DNA from: Diogma glabrata
Taxonomy: Eukaryota; Arthropoda; Insecta; Diptera; Cylindrotomidae
NCBI GenBank assembly: GCA_963693315.1
Contig: OY856186.1
Location: 92,813,417 to 92,877,416 of the forward strand
Length of the DNA stretch: 64,000 bases
Direction: 5' to 3'
Shown here one piece after another: positions 1-10,510 of the stretch. The notes beneath the pieces were generated by a model. The model saw only the letters and a list, made by a program, of their open reading frames with translations, searched no databases and was not told where the DNA came from. The number at the start of each line of letters is the position of its first letter. The stretch's first letter is position 1. Made by a program: the position numbers and the translations under genes.

Positions 1-549
1 ATAAACGCGTTTATATGTGAAGCATGGTATGGTTATATGGTATACGTGTGGTTTCCCGTTTCACTTTTGATATTGATTTGCAAAACCTAAACATACGATG
101 AGATTGAATTTTTGCTTTTTTCTTTATAATTTTCTACCTGAATTTATTGAGGTTTTACAACAATCGAAAAATATTGTTTTTTTTTAAAGAAATATATATG
201 TTATATGCTTATATATATTGTTTGAAGCACAATAAATAATAAAAAATTTTAAAAAAGGTACTTTATGAATTTTATTGTGGTGTTTTTGGGTGTTTATATG
301 TGCCCCATACAAAAATGCGCATTGTTTGTAAGTGCCCCACCAGTGGGGATACTTTAAACGAGAAACATAAGTTTTTTGAAATTCAAAATTTTATACTTAA
401 TGTTTAGTTACGTAATTAAAAAAAATAGTTTTTTGTAGTAAAGATATGAAATTTTACAATGAAACAGTTTTTAAGTAAAAATGTTTTATGGTTTTAAAGT
501 TATTGAGCTTTAAGCAAAAACTGTTTATACCATACCCACTTCCCCCTAT
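1..549. other. AT-rich DNA, no gene seen
   Basis: No recognisable coding sequence or repeat. The stretch has homopolymer runs and short stop-rich frames only. Confidence 0.6.
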
Positions 550-1108
550 AAAGAAGTTTTTAAGGAAGTCAGCAAAAAATTGCATATAATATTTTGATCG
601 CTATAGATGATTCCGATTTATACGACATGATTGACGGATAACCATTAGACTCCCTTTTTAAGTTTATAAATTGCCAAAATCTTTTAGGATTTTAATGAAT
701 ATCCGACTCCACATCAAGTATATAGTTGTTATATAAGAACTTATTGAGAGTTTTAAATTCCGTGCAAAGATAATTGTAAATCTGGTAACATAATTCGTCT
801 TGCAGCAACTTATACTTCTTATGTGCCTTATGCATACGATTTTTTAAATTCATTAATTCTTTGTTAAACCACGGTTGACGAAAATTAGAAATAATAGTTC
901 GAAATTTAAGAACAAGATCAGTAATTCCATTGTTCAATATATCGTACAAACGCGCAACAATCAGATTTAAATCCTCCTCATGTTCAATAAAGTTCCAGTC
1001 TATGGCATCCAGGAGAGTATTGATTGAACTGTAATCGACCTTTCTAAAATTAAAATAGAAATTGTTATAATAGCTATCCCAATCCCTACCAAATATGTTT
1101 TCACTTCA
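550..1108 (-). pseudogene. Non-LTR retrotransposon fragment (endonuclease-RT linker)
   Basis: Read on the minus strand, this stretch encodes the region between the endonuclease and reverse transcriptase domains of a Jockey/CR1-type LINE polyprotein. Visible blocks are FRQPWFNKELMNLKNRMHKA (about 890-830), which is the usual 'PWF..EL..L...R...' linker, and after a frameshift at about 692 the block NPKRFWQFINLKR (about 696-658), the usual '.PK.FW.F.N..R' motif. A further shift near 575 gives a sequence resembling 'FADFF'. An 85-residue stretch (949-692) is open, but the whole is broken by at least two frameshifts and lacks endonuclease and RT cores. It is a dead fragment, 5' and 3' truncated. 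Clade assignment is inference; the LINE assignment itself is fairly secure. Confidence 0.75.
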
Positions 1109-1500
1109 ATTTTCTATTTTATTTACAAAACCGTAAACCGGTTTTAAAAAATGAAGGCAGTTTTGGAAGCCCTAATTCTGATCATGTATAAGTATGTATG
1201 AAAAGGTTGTTATAAGGCTAGTACTTTAGCAACTGAGCTTATAAAACAGAGACATTTTGATATACGCATTTTGAAAGCTGCATTGTTACGGACACAGGAC
1301 ACAGTATATATTACAAACGGGAGTTTTGCAGAATGTCTTCCTAAAAAATTAAATAAATGCTAAATTATGTATTTATTTCTAACATTGATTCGCTACGCTT
1401 TTTGTAGATTTCACACATTACGCTAGAAGGGGAGTGCTTCTACGAAAAAAATAAATGTTTCGTTTCTTTTCTTTTTATTATTGTTGTCTTGCGTAAATTT
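1109..1500. other. AT-rich DNA, no gene seen
   Basis: Nothing recognisable. The sequence ends where the long inverted repeat begins. Confidence 0.5.
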
Positions 1501-2508
1501 AAAAAACATCAAAAATGTAAATACAGCAGTTTTTTAGAGAGATTAGGTACACAACGTAAAAAAACAAATAAAAAGTAATGATATCTTATCACACGCACAT
1601 TTCAGCGGTAAGAACGTCAAAGGAACCAAATCAGGAGTTTGTTTTTAGGGTTTAATACACAACATAAAAGTACCAAACCAAAGAAATGATACATTTTGAT
1701 AAGCAAATTGGATACTGCTACAGTAAAAACATTTCATGTAACTATTCAAGCTAAAATTTTCAATAAACATACCAAGCTACAAAAATGTATGTACATTTTA
1801 TGAACTAAAACTTAAAAATAAAAAATATATAAATAAATAGTCCCGATGGTCGACACAATTAAGTTTACAAAGTATAAATTTATTTTTCTTCGAATTCTAA
1901 ATGTACAATGCATTATTTGAAAGTTAATCTGAAACGAGAGAAGTACTAGCCAAACGCGAAAACTCTTTGAAGGCACACAGTATTTTATTTTTGAAAGCCC
2001 TAATTTTGGGCGTTTAATGACAAGAGATCCCTTACACTTTAAAGAGTTTTTGCGTTTGGCTTGTACTTCTCTCGTTTCAGATTAACTTTCAAATAATGCA
2101 TTGTACATTTAGAATTCGAAGAAAAATAAATTTATACTTTGTAAACTTAATTGTGTCGACCATCGGGACTATTTATTTATATATTTTTTATTTTTAAGTT
2201 TTAGTTCATAAAATGTACATACATTTTTGTAGCTTGGTATGTTTATTGAAAATTTTAGCTTGAATAGTTACATGAAATGTTTTTACTGTAGCAGTATCCA
2301 ATTTGCTTATCAAAATGTATCATTTCTTTGGTTTGGTACTTTTATGTTGTGTATTAAACCCTAAAAACAAACTCCTGATTTGGTTCCTTTGACGTTCTTA
2401 CCGCTGAAATGTGCGTGTGATAAGATATCATTACTTTTTATTTGTTTTTTTACGTTGTGTACCTAATCTCTCTAAAAAACTGCTGTATTTACATTTTTGA
2501 TGTTTTTT
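1501..2508. mobile_element. Foldback-type palindrome, 468-bp arms
   Basis: Positions 1501-1968 and 2041-2508 are inverted copies around a 72-bp spacer. Base i pairs with 4009-i at both the inner and outer ends, so there is no net indel, and only a few mismatches are seen (for example around 1946 and 1957). No protein is encoded. The structure fits a foldback element or a long-hairpin MITE. No target duplication could be assigned, because the right edge merges into related repeats. Transcription through it would give a hairpin RNA. Confidence 0.85.
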
Positions 2509-2575
2509 TCCGCTAAGATATCATTTCTTTTTGTTTGTTTTGTTTTCGTACATTGTGTATTAAACATCTTAAAAA
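2313..2575. repeat. Three diverged ~100-bp direct repeats at the foldback right edge
   Basis: Blocks containing TATCATT(T/A)CTTT followed 25-35 bases later by a TTGTGTA-like motif and then CTAAAAA or CTTAAAA occur at about 2313, 2421 and 2515. The first two lie inside the right arm and the third just outside it. The arms thus appear to be built from shorter direct repeats, as in classical foldback transposons. Confidence 0.6.
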
Positions 2576-2582
2576 AAACATA

Positions 2583-3088
2583 CTCAATTAATATCCAATC
2601 CATATCCAATTCATACCCAATATATATCCAATCCATATCTAATCCATATCCAATTCATATCCAATCCATATCCAAGACATATCCATTCCATATTCAATCC
2701 ATATCTAATCCATATCCAATCCATATCCAATCCATATCCAATACATCTCCAATCCATACTCAATTAATATCCAATCCATATTCAATTCATACCCAATCCA
2801 TAGCCAATCCATATCCAATCCAGATCCAATTCATATACAATCCCATATTCAACCCATATCAAATCAATATCCAATCTGTATTTAATACATATCCAATCCA
2901 TATCCAATTCATGTCCATGTCATATCCATACGAAGTCCAATCCATATCCTCATCCATATCCATATCTTTATCTATATCCATATCCACATCCATATTCATA
3001 TCCATATCCATATTCATACCTATATCAATATCCATATCCATATCCACATCCATATCCATGTCCATATCTAAATCCATATCCAGCCCAA
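2583..3088. repeat. ATCCAATCCATA minisatellite grading into a hexamer repeat
   Basis: About 500 bp of degenerate 12-bp units (consensus ATCCAATCCATA) run to about 2930, then the array changes to 6-bp TCCATA-type units. Because the unit is a multiple of three and contains few stops, long frames are open on both strands (a 198-residue frame on plus, a 72-residue one on minus). Their Ser-Ile-Pro or Met-Asp repeats are a by-product of the array, so no protein is called. Confidence 0.9.
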
Positions 3089-3187
3089 GTTAACAAATCA
3101 TCTTAAAATTAGGAACAATAACATATTTATGAGACTACCAGTGTAAACTACTGAATAGTTTTTAAAAGCGATATTACATCTTTTTAA

Positions 3188-4114
3188 TTAGTAGCCCGAA
3201 TAATTGCTGTACCAGCAACAATCATATTTGCTCCAGCTTTAGCACACTCATTAATTGTTTCTGTTCCAACTCCTCCATCAACCTCTATATCTGATGTTGG
3301 GGTAATTTTAACGTGGCCATTCCACTTTTGGCATAATATCACTCATAAATTTTGACCCCCGAAACCGGGTTCAACGGACATAATTAAAATCATATCAGCT
3401 AAGGGAATGTACTCTTTCACAAGCTCAACCGGAGTGCATGGTTTTAAAGCTAAAACCTTCATTCCAGCGTCTTTAACTTTCCTTGGGCAAGATTACTTTA
3501 TCTTAGGCCCCGGCCAATTTTTGTTTTTTTTATTTTAGGGCACTTTTATAAGCATATTACAAAAAAATTTTTTTGAAAATCAGTCCCGGGGACCAAGATA
3601 TAGGCCTTTGAAAAAAAAAAATATCGTATAAAAGTACAATTTTTTTACCGAATGTTACAATCCAAAGAACGTTTAATGTTATTTTTGATATGTAATTTTA
3701 AAGAATCAACATGAATAGCTTTAAAAAAAATAATTATAACTTTGAGGGCCCACGTTATGACTATTTCAGGCAAGATTACTTTAACTTAGGCGCGAGTGGA
3801 TTTTTTTTTTATTATTTTTATCGTAAATTAAGAAAATTTTGTAAAAGGGACAGTTTTGATCGTTTATCTTATAAGCACATAGGAAATAAAGCAAAAATAA
3901 GTAAAAAATAAAACATTTTTGTCAAAACCAGTGCAATTTTGTATGGATTTTGCTTTTTTCAAAGGCCTGTATCCTGGACGCCGGGGCTCCGATACAACTC
4001 GGTTTGGTTTTATTCGCTTCAGTGAGTGATTCTCTATCAAATTTCCTTAAAACTTCTGCAACAATTGTTTGAACCGGTTCAACATGAAAAGTATATTGAT
4101 CAACACCAGCATTC
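3188..4114 (-). pseudogene. Ribulose-phosphate 3-epimerase pseudogene
   Basis: The minus strand encodes the C-terminal half of ribulose-phosphate 3-epimerase, the pentose phosphate enzyme interconverting ribulose-5-phosphate and xylulose-5-phosphate. Blocks in order are NAGVDQYTFHVEP (4114-4076), [17 protein letters not shown] (about 3474-3424), [12 protein letters not shown] (about 3388-3353) and IEVDGGVGTETINECAKAGA (about 3292-3233), followed by MIVAGTAIIRA and a stop near 3188. These match the TIM-barrel strands of the family, including the PGFGGQ and DGGV phosphate and metal site motifs. One base is missing after GGQ (about 3350), a second frameshift lies near 3312, and a 557-bp insertion splits it at 3485-4041. 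The N-terminal half is absent. No intron is evident in the preserved part, so a processed copy is possible but unproven. Confidence 0.88.
3485..4041. mobile_element. 557-bp insertion in the epimerase pseudogene, 7-bp TSD
   Basis: The insertion is flanked by TTTCCTT at 3478-3484 and 4042-4048. Removing it with one TTTCCTT joins the epimerase reading frame exactly (…[11 protein letters not shown]…). Inside, 3583-3618 and 3955-3988 form an imperfect inverted repeat (AGGCCTTTGAAAAAA and complement), and GCAAGATTACTTTA occurs twice directly, at about 3487 and 3771. An open frame at 3711-3911 has no recognisable product. The superfamily is unknown. Confidence 0.75.
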
Positions 4115-4180
4115 GATCATCCTCAGAGAGAAAATATTTACAACCGCAGTTGTAAATATTTTCTCTCTGAGGATAATCGA
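4113..4180. repeat. Perfect-type hairpin, 32-bp arms, 4-bp loop
   Basis: Arms 4113-4144 and 4149-4180 pair with one mismatch around the loop CGCA. The left arm abuts the point where epimerase similarity ends, so the hairpin may mark a breakpoint or the end of an inserted element. Confidence 0.85.
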
Positions 4181-5389
4181 AAGATTGAAACACGTGTAAG
4201 AGAAATAAGAAAATTAAAATTGTTTTTTAGAAGTTAGATTAAAAAATATATATTTAAAATAAAATAAAAATATATTTGTGTTGAATTTTGAAAAATAGTT
4301 TTTTAATGTAAAATCAAAAAGGAAACTTGCAACTATATACAAAAACCAATTTGTTATACTATAGTGATTTTACCGCACTCCAAAACCAAAAATTAAATTT
4401 TAATTTCTGATAGATTTGTAATTATTGTGTTTGGGTTTTGTTCAAATTATCAGGAATTTTGGGTGCTGCTCCATAAACTAGTAAACAATTCATATCTTTT
4501 TTGGGTAATATTCTTAACCTTTAGAGATCATCATTCCAGTTTGCTGTGTTTGCTTTAGCTTTCAGACATACATTCAGCTCAAAATCAAAATCAAATTTAA
4601 AGAAGACAACTGAAACGTATTGTGCTATTAAGATTTTAATTACTTTCGCCGTCTAGATATGTTTTAAAAGTTATGTTTCTGACCAGCATGTGAAGCTTTC
4701 AATTAATTTCAGTCAATTAATGTGGACAAAATCATTTGATTGGTCAAATCTGTATTTCGGAGTTTAAAAAGACCCAATTGGTGAAGTGTTGGGTTTGTAT
4801 ACTTTTAAATTGGAAACTCTTGGATTAAAAGCTTAAAATTTCTGAGGCTAATAGTTTAAAAGTTTGTTTTAAAGATAGGATAAGATTAAATAAACAAAAC
4901 TGATGATACCATTGATGAACGTATTGCGTTTTGAATTTGTTATCGTTTCAACAGCCGCAGATTCCAAAGTTCAAACCCCTGAACTTGAATGTAAATTCGT
5001 TCTTTTTAATCTCGTTATCATTGTTAATCGCTTTATTACATTATGTAGATAAAACTTTTGTTGCACACATCGTTTTATAGTTTAATTAAATTTCGTATAA
5101 TTTTTGGTTATCGATATATTAATAAAAATTGCATCATTAAAATATTATTTCCGGGAAAATTTTATTTGACAGAAGATAAAATAATTGAATTAATCTCATT
5201 TTCAATTCAGTTTTTGTTTGTTTTTGTTTAAAATTTGAATTCTATAGTTTTAATAATTCGTAAATGATTTTATAAATATTATTGACATAAATGTGAAATA
5301 TAATTTCGTATGATTATTTTTGGAAATATCATTGAAACCTGTTTCAAAAGATGTCGAAGTTAAATAATCAATATTAATTAGCATTGTTT
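4181..5389. other. AT-rich DNA, no gene seen
   Basis: About 1.2 kb with no frame of note and no repeat recognised by eye. Confidence 0.5.
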
Positions 5390-6598
5390 GCAAACGTGAT
5401 GTATTTTTTTTTTTGGAATAAAATGTGTTGTGTTATAAGGTTTACAATTAGTGTCACAACAACACATAAATACCTTTTAAGACCTAGGTCTAGACCTAGG
5501 TCCCACAACAACTGGCGTTCTAAGGTCATGATGAACGCTTTTTTTAAACACGTCTGCAGGTTGAAGTCACCTGAGACTAAGGATTCCGGCAAACTATTTC
5601 ATTTGTATGCAGCTCGGACAAAGAGGTCTTTCTGCGATCTGCCAGTATAACAGCGTGGGATCTCGACCGTTTGACTGATTGCGGTAGCCGATTGTCGAGT
5701 GGAACGGGGGTAAGAATAAGTTTGGGGCATGATGCTGCTGATTTCATCTGAGCACTGATGATGACGATATTTGTAAAAAACAACGAGGTCAGCAACAGTG
5801 CGACGATGTTGCAGGTAATCAAGTTTTGATGTCAAAGTTCGATGACCCACAATTCGTATAGCCCACTTTTGAACAGAGTCCAAGAGGGCCAAGATGGAAA
5901 CAGAAGCAGCGACCCAAACTTTACAAGAGTACTCCATACAGGGACGAATATAGGACTTAGAAACATGGAGCAATTGGTATGGAGTGAAAAATTTTTTCCA
6001 TCTATTTAGGAGGCCGAGTTTTTTAGACGCGCTTTTTGCCATCGCCATAACATGATCGTTCCAGAGTAGGTCTTTTGAAACTGTGACACCCAATAAACGA
6101 ATGCTTTTACATTCACCTATTGGCTCATCATACATACTGAATAAAATATCTTTGGAGAACTCGGTCTTTGATCTGGAAACAATCAACAGCTGTGTTTTGG
6201 TAGAGTTGAAATTGACCAGGTTTTGGTCACCTCAATCGGCGACATGTTTTAGGTCTTTGTTCACGTTTATGGCAGCGTCTCTCCGAGCGGGATTGATTCG
6301 TTCGTGCATTTTACCTTTTGAAGGAAGGGGCTCGAACGACTTGTGCAGAGTACTATCATCTGCAAAACTATTTATTGGGTTGCTGGTGATTTTCAACAAT
6401 TCGTTGATATATATCAAAAATAGGGTTGGGGACAATACTGAGCCTTGAGGTACACCAGCGTTAATTAGTTTAGACTCAAAAGAAAATCCGTCTAAGGAGA
6501 CCGAAATGTATCGGTTGGTTAGAAAATTTTGAATCAGCTTCACAATATTGGGATGAAAACCATACGCAACGAGTTTGTGAAACAAGTTGGCATTTGTA
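5390..6598 (-). pseudogene. CR1/Jockey-like LINE reverse transcriptase, 5'-truncated
   Basis: A continuous minus-strand frame from about 6595 to about 5470 encodes the second half of a LINE reverse transcriptase: LVAYGFHPNIV, then GVPQGSVLSPTLFLIYINEL (motif B), FADDSTLH (catalytic motif C), LLGVTVSKDLLWNDHV, and a C-terminal part with SYIRPCMEYSCKVW and NSLPESLV. Fingers and endonuclease are missing, so the copy is 5'-truncated near 6598, as expected of target-primed reverse transcription. Two in-frame TGA codons (6234-6232 and 5601-5599) interrupt it; both sit where the family usually has Trp (compare 'W..NF..KT' and 'W.SLP'), so each is a single G-to-A change. The 3' part contains a CCTAGGTC duplication, and its tail (5420-5530) is shared with 40961-41050. 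Confidence 0.87.
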
Positions 6599-7886
6599 GG
6601 ATTGGTAGAATATTTTAGTCAATTGGATTAGTATTGGATTTTAAGTTGTTGCGGTTTTCACTATTTTAGGGGAAAATTGTTAATATATTATTACAAACAT
6701 AGAAATTAGCTGCTCGGCTCTTTTATCGTTTAAATAACCTTTGGGGAGCTTACATCGTCTTATCCTCTATTTTTTGTAGTTGATCTTATGTTAAAATTTT
6801 TTATTATTATTGTAGAATGTTCGAATTAAGTATAGATTGATTAATCTGATAATGCTAAAGAAAATGACCTTTCTCACTTCTCACTTGCCACTTATGCGGT
6901 TTCTTAGTAACTCTGCCTCAAAATTTCACTTATGGCGAGCAAATTTGCTCTCCAACAATGGATAGCAAATATTTTTTAGACTTCTTTACCGAATTAATAA
7001 AAAATTGTTATGAAACTCAAGTAACTAAGAAAACTAGAACCTTCTATATCAGTGCATGAATTCGAATCATGTGATGACAGACTTGCTTATCAGTTACGCC
7101 ACCGCGGCAATGATTATTGGACAATAGAAAATTCATCATCAATTATATTATCAATTTTTCAAACTTTAATAAGTCAGAGTTATGTTGCAAACGAAATATT
7201 GAATAAAACTGAAGATAAAAATACGGAAGTCTTGCGAAGCAACATAAAACTTAATTTTTAAATAATAATCGACCTAGGAGAAACTGGACGAACGAAAGTG
7301 AGGACAACTATAACATAACATAACATCGGCTTTTCTCTAGTACGTTTGTTCGAGTTTAAATTGCTAAACAGCAAACTAGTTTGACTTTATAAAATTAAAG
7401 TTTACCCGATCCTAAAAAAAGATCGAGTGATTTTTAGGTAGATAAATTGACGATTCCATGCATAGACGCTACTAAATCAAAAGCCAACTTAATTTTAAGC
7501 TAGACAAAATTTTATCAATCAATGTCAAGCTAAAGAGGTTTTTATCGCTGTAAAAAAGGATGTACCTTTTTTACCGATGTCAAAGTGACAAAAACAAACA
7601 ATCAAGTAAACATTTTATTATAATAGCGAATTTATCAAATATAAATTTGAATAAAATTACAAAGCCTACTTGATAAAAAAATTATTTTTGTTTCTCTCTC
7701 TATTATTTTGTTTTTCTCTATCGTTGCGTAGTGAATTTTACGAGAAAGGGGTATTGTAGACGCTTTTTTGTTTGTATGGCTCCCTATTTATACAATTGTC
7801 TACCTGTATCTATCAAATCTTTTCATCCTATAAATTTTTTTTTTGAAAAACTTAAAACTTTGGCTTTTCTCTGTTAATAATATTGA
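6599..7886. other. Unassigned DNA with one short open frame
   Basis: The open frame 7052-7261 (+) has no recognised product, and upstream in-phase sequence is interrupted, so it is not called as a gene. TAACATAACATAACATCGG at about 7310 is a short simple repeat. The remainder is AT-rich. Confidence 0.5.
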
Positions 7887-8888
7887 AATAATCCCATCAT
7901 GAATAATAAGACTGAATCTAACAAAATATGGTGTGCAATTTATGAAATTTTTTTGCTATCCACAAAATTGTCGATCGATCTAGTTTCGAACCGATAAGAA
8001 CTTTTTATTACACTTTAAAAAAGTATATCATTCTCATCAGGGCTAGCCGACTAGATACACAAAGAACTTTTTATTACACTTTAAAAAAGTATATCATTCT
8101 CATCAGGGCTAGCCGACTAGATACACTACCAAAAAAGTTTTTCGCTATATAAACCTAAAATAGGTCACTACTCTAGCGAAGTATAAGAAACCAAAAAACT
8201 TTCATAAACATATGTTTATTAGATTCAGGTCTAGTCAATTTGTTTCTCTAGTTGATCACTATTGTTGTTATACTCTAACCAAGTTAGAATTGGATAACAA
8301 ACTTGTATCGGTGAGAAGAAGATGACCATCTTCACTTGTATATGTACCATATTTTGTTTTGTCTTATTATTCATGATGGGATTATTTCCATCGGAGTGAT
8401 GTAATATCACAAATAATTCATTGAATTAATTGTAGATAATGTGTCGATAGACACAAGTGAAGATGGTCATCTTCTTCTCACCGATACAAGTTTGTTATCC
8501 AATTCTAACTTGGTTAGAGTATAACAACAATAGTGATCAACTAGAGAAACAAATTGACTAAACCTGAATCTAATAAACATATGTTTATGAAAGTTTTTTG
8601 GTTTCTTATACTTCGCTAGAGTAGTGACCTATTTTAGGTTTATATAGCGAAAAACTTTTTTGGTAGTGTATCTAGTCGGCTAGCCCTGATGAGAATGATA
8701 TACTTTTTTAAAGTGTAATAAAAAGTTCTTTGTGTATCTAGTCGGCTAGCCCTGATGAGAATGATATACTTTTTTAAAGTGTAATAAAAAGTTCTTATCG
8801 GTTCGAAACTAGATCGATCGACAATTTTGTGGATAGCAAAAAAATTTCATAAATTGCACACCATATTTTGTTAGATTCAGTCTTATTA
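7887..8888. mobile_element. Foldback element, 439-bp arms, likely 13-bp TSD
   Basis: Positions 7901-8339 pair with 8453-8891 (i pairs with 16792-i at both ends) around a 113-bp spacer. TTAATAATATTGA flanks the element at 7874-7886 and 8889-8901 and is the likely target duplication. The spacer at 8364-8388 carries an inverted copy of the sequence next to the left end (7888-7913), so the terminus is present three times in rearranged form. No protein is encoded. Confidence 0.82.
7996..8127. repeat. 66-bp tandem duplication within the foldback arm
   Basis: A 66-bp unit starting AAGAACTTTTTATTACAC occurs twice in direct orientation. The same duplication is mirrored in the other arm at about 8665-8796, so it predates formation of the palindrome or was copied with it. 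Confidence 0.88.
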
Positions 8889-8901
8889 TTAATAATATTG
8901 A

Positions 8902-9218
8902 GCTTTACTTTTAATATTTTTTTTGTGTGATATTTTTCATGTACTTACTATACATATTAGTTATTTAGCTTGTTTGATACTTTTTTAATTTTGTTTTCTT
9001 TTATGTTTTTTTTACCATTTTTTATGGAGCTTTTACTACAAGTTTTCGTTTGTTACACTTCAAAATGCTCCTACTTATTTCATTTCAATTACAAATTTAA
9101 TTATTATCTGGCATTTGTTTATTTAATTATTGTATGGTTATAAAATTTTTTTGTAAATTACTGTATACGATTTTTATTTGTTTTTGATTGAAATAAAGAT
9201 TATTATTATTATTATTTG
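8902..9218 (+). mobile_element. Possible LINE 3' tail with (ATT)n end
   Basis: AT-rich sequence ends in TTGAAATAAAGATTATTATT followed by several ATT units (9189-9218), the typical 3' terminus of many insect LINEs. No coding part is left. It lies immediately right of the foldback target site, so that element may have landed in this tail. Confidence 0.45.
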
Positions 9219-9574
9219 TATACTTACCAATACTTTTTTAACCCAATACATGAATACCAATATCCTTGTGGTGTAATATCCGCGAATAATACCACAAAAT
9301 CAATTATTATAGTGGAAGAATAAAAAAGTCGTGTGAACATGATTTTTACGTAATAAATGCACACTGTAAGAATTACGAAAAAATACTTGTTTTCAAAACC
9401 GGTTTAAATAGGGACAAAACCGGTTTTTCAACTACATATTTTGGGCCGATTTTACCGAAAACCGGTTTTGCAAGCCATATTAAAAACGTTCCAAATTGCA
9501 TAGATGTACTTTTTCTTATATGTAGCGAATGTTCTTCTTTAAATTTGTTTGATATCGGTTTGTTATTAGGTTTT
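9219..9574. other. Unassigned DNA
   Basis: Contains GTGTAATATCCGCGAATAAT at about 9271, resembling a segment of the foldback spacer (8397-8416), and ACCGGTTTT-type repeats at 9400-9470. No gene. Confidence 0.4.
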
Positions 9575-10510
9575 AGGGTTCCGTACTTTGAAAAAGTAAA
9601 AACGGTACCCTATTGGTGAGACTTCGGTGTCCGTCCGAATTTCTACATAATCGATTTACTCACAAACTATAAGTGCTATTAACTTGAAATTTACAACAGT
9701 TATTCAATGTGTTTTCCCACACCTGATAATAACAAAAAAATTTCAAATATTTGTTTTTATCTATATTTTATGGATATAGATAAGGGATAGTAAAACAAAA
9801 GATTTTTTTAAGGAATCGAGTTTGGTTTAGAAACATCGAGAAAAAAATGGAAGTATTTCGAAAAAAAATTTTATTGCACTTTCTACTACTTCATTTTTCA
9901 GTTGTATCCCAAAAACTAGTGTTTTTTTTTTGGTCCCCCACCTTAACTTCGAACATTACAGGGAATTTTTTCACATTTTTGAACATAACTTAAAAACTTT
10001 GTTTTGGAAAATTACAAAAAAATTGTTTTGAACTAGAAAAAAAACCTTTCATATGACACCCCACTTGACAAGGTCTTGACAAAAATAATTTGTTTTCAAA
10101 ATTTCCACCCTCAAACCCCTCAAAATAACATTTTAAATGATGAGCTGACCGCTACAGTTTTCGTTCAATCTTTACAACATTGCCCATAACCATGCATTTT
10201 TTTCGAAGTTTTTCTTGTGGAATGTTAATAGGGTCGTTTTGGGCAATATCTAAAAAACTAAGCAGTCGAAAAATCATTGAAATTTTTCTAAACCAAACTC
10301 GATTCCTTAAAAAAAACTTTTGTTTTACTATCTCCTTATCTATCTCCTATCTCTTTATCTCCTTATCATAAATAGATGAAAACAAATATTTGAATTTTTT
10401 TGTTATCAGTAGGCGTGGGAAAACTCGTACTCGTGGGAAAAATGTAGAAATTCTGACGGACACCGAAGTCCCACCAACAGGGTTTTTACTTTTTTAAAGA
10501 ACGAAACCCT
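9575..10510. mobile_element. Non-autonomous DNA element with ~230-260-bp inverted termini
   Basis: The left arm 9575-9833 (starting AGGGTTCCGTAC) and right arm 10285-10510 (ending CGAAACCCT) are inverted copies with indels. Shared blocks include GACTTCGGTGTCCGTC, AACAAAAAAATTTCAAATAT and AGGAATCGAGTTTGGTTTAG. The core of about 450 bp has no coding sequence. The AGGGTTCCGTA terminus is common in insect non-autonomous DNA transposons. A relative of the left arm lies at 53025-53300. Confidence 0.75.

Noticed and set aside
2497..3093. 198-residue open frame rich in Ser-Ile-Pro repeats
   Set aside because: It is the translation of a 12/6-bp tandem array, open on the other strand as well, with no start context or conserved domain.
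3188..4114. Functional epimerase gene with an intron at 3485-4041
   Set aside because: The interruption has an exact 7-bp duplication rather than splice sites, and two frameshifts break the remaining coding part.
7052..7261. 69-residue open frame (+)
   Set aside because: Protein-like in places, but no family motif, no splice or promoter support, and upstream in-phase stops.
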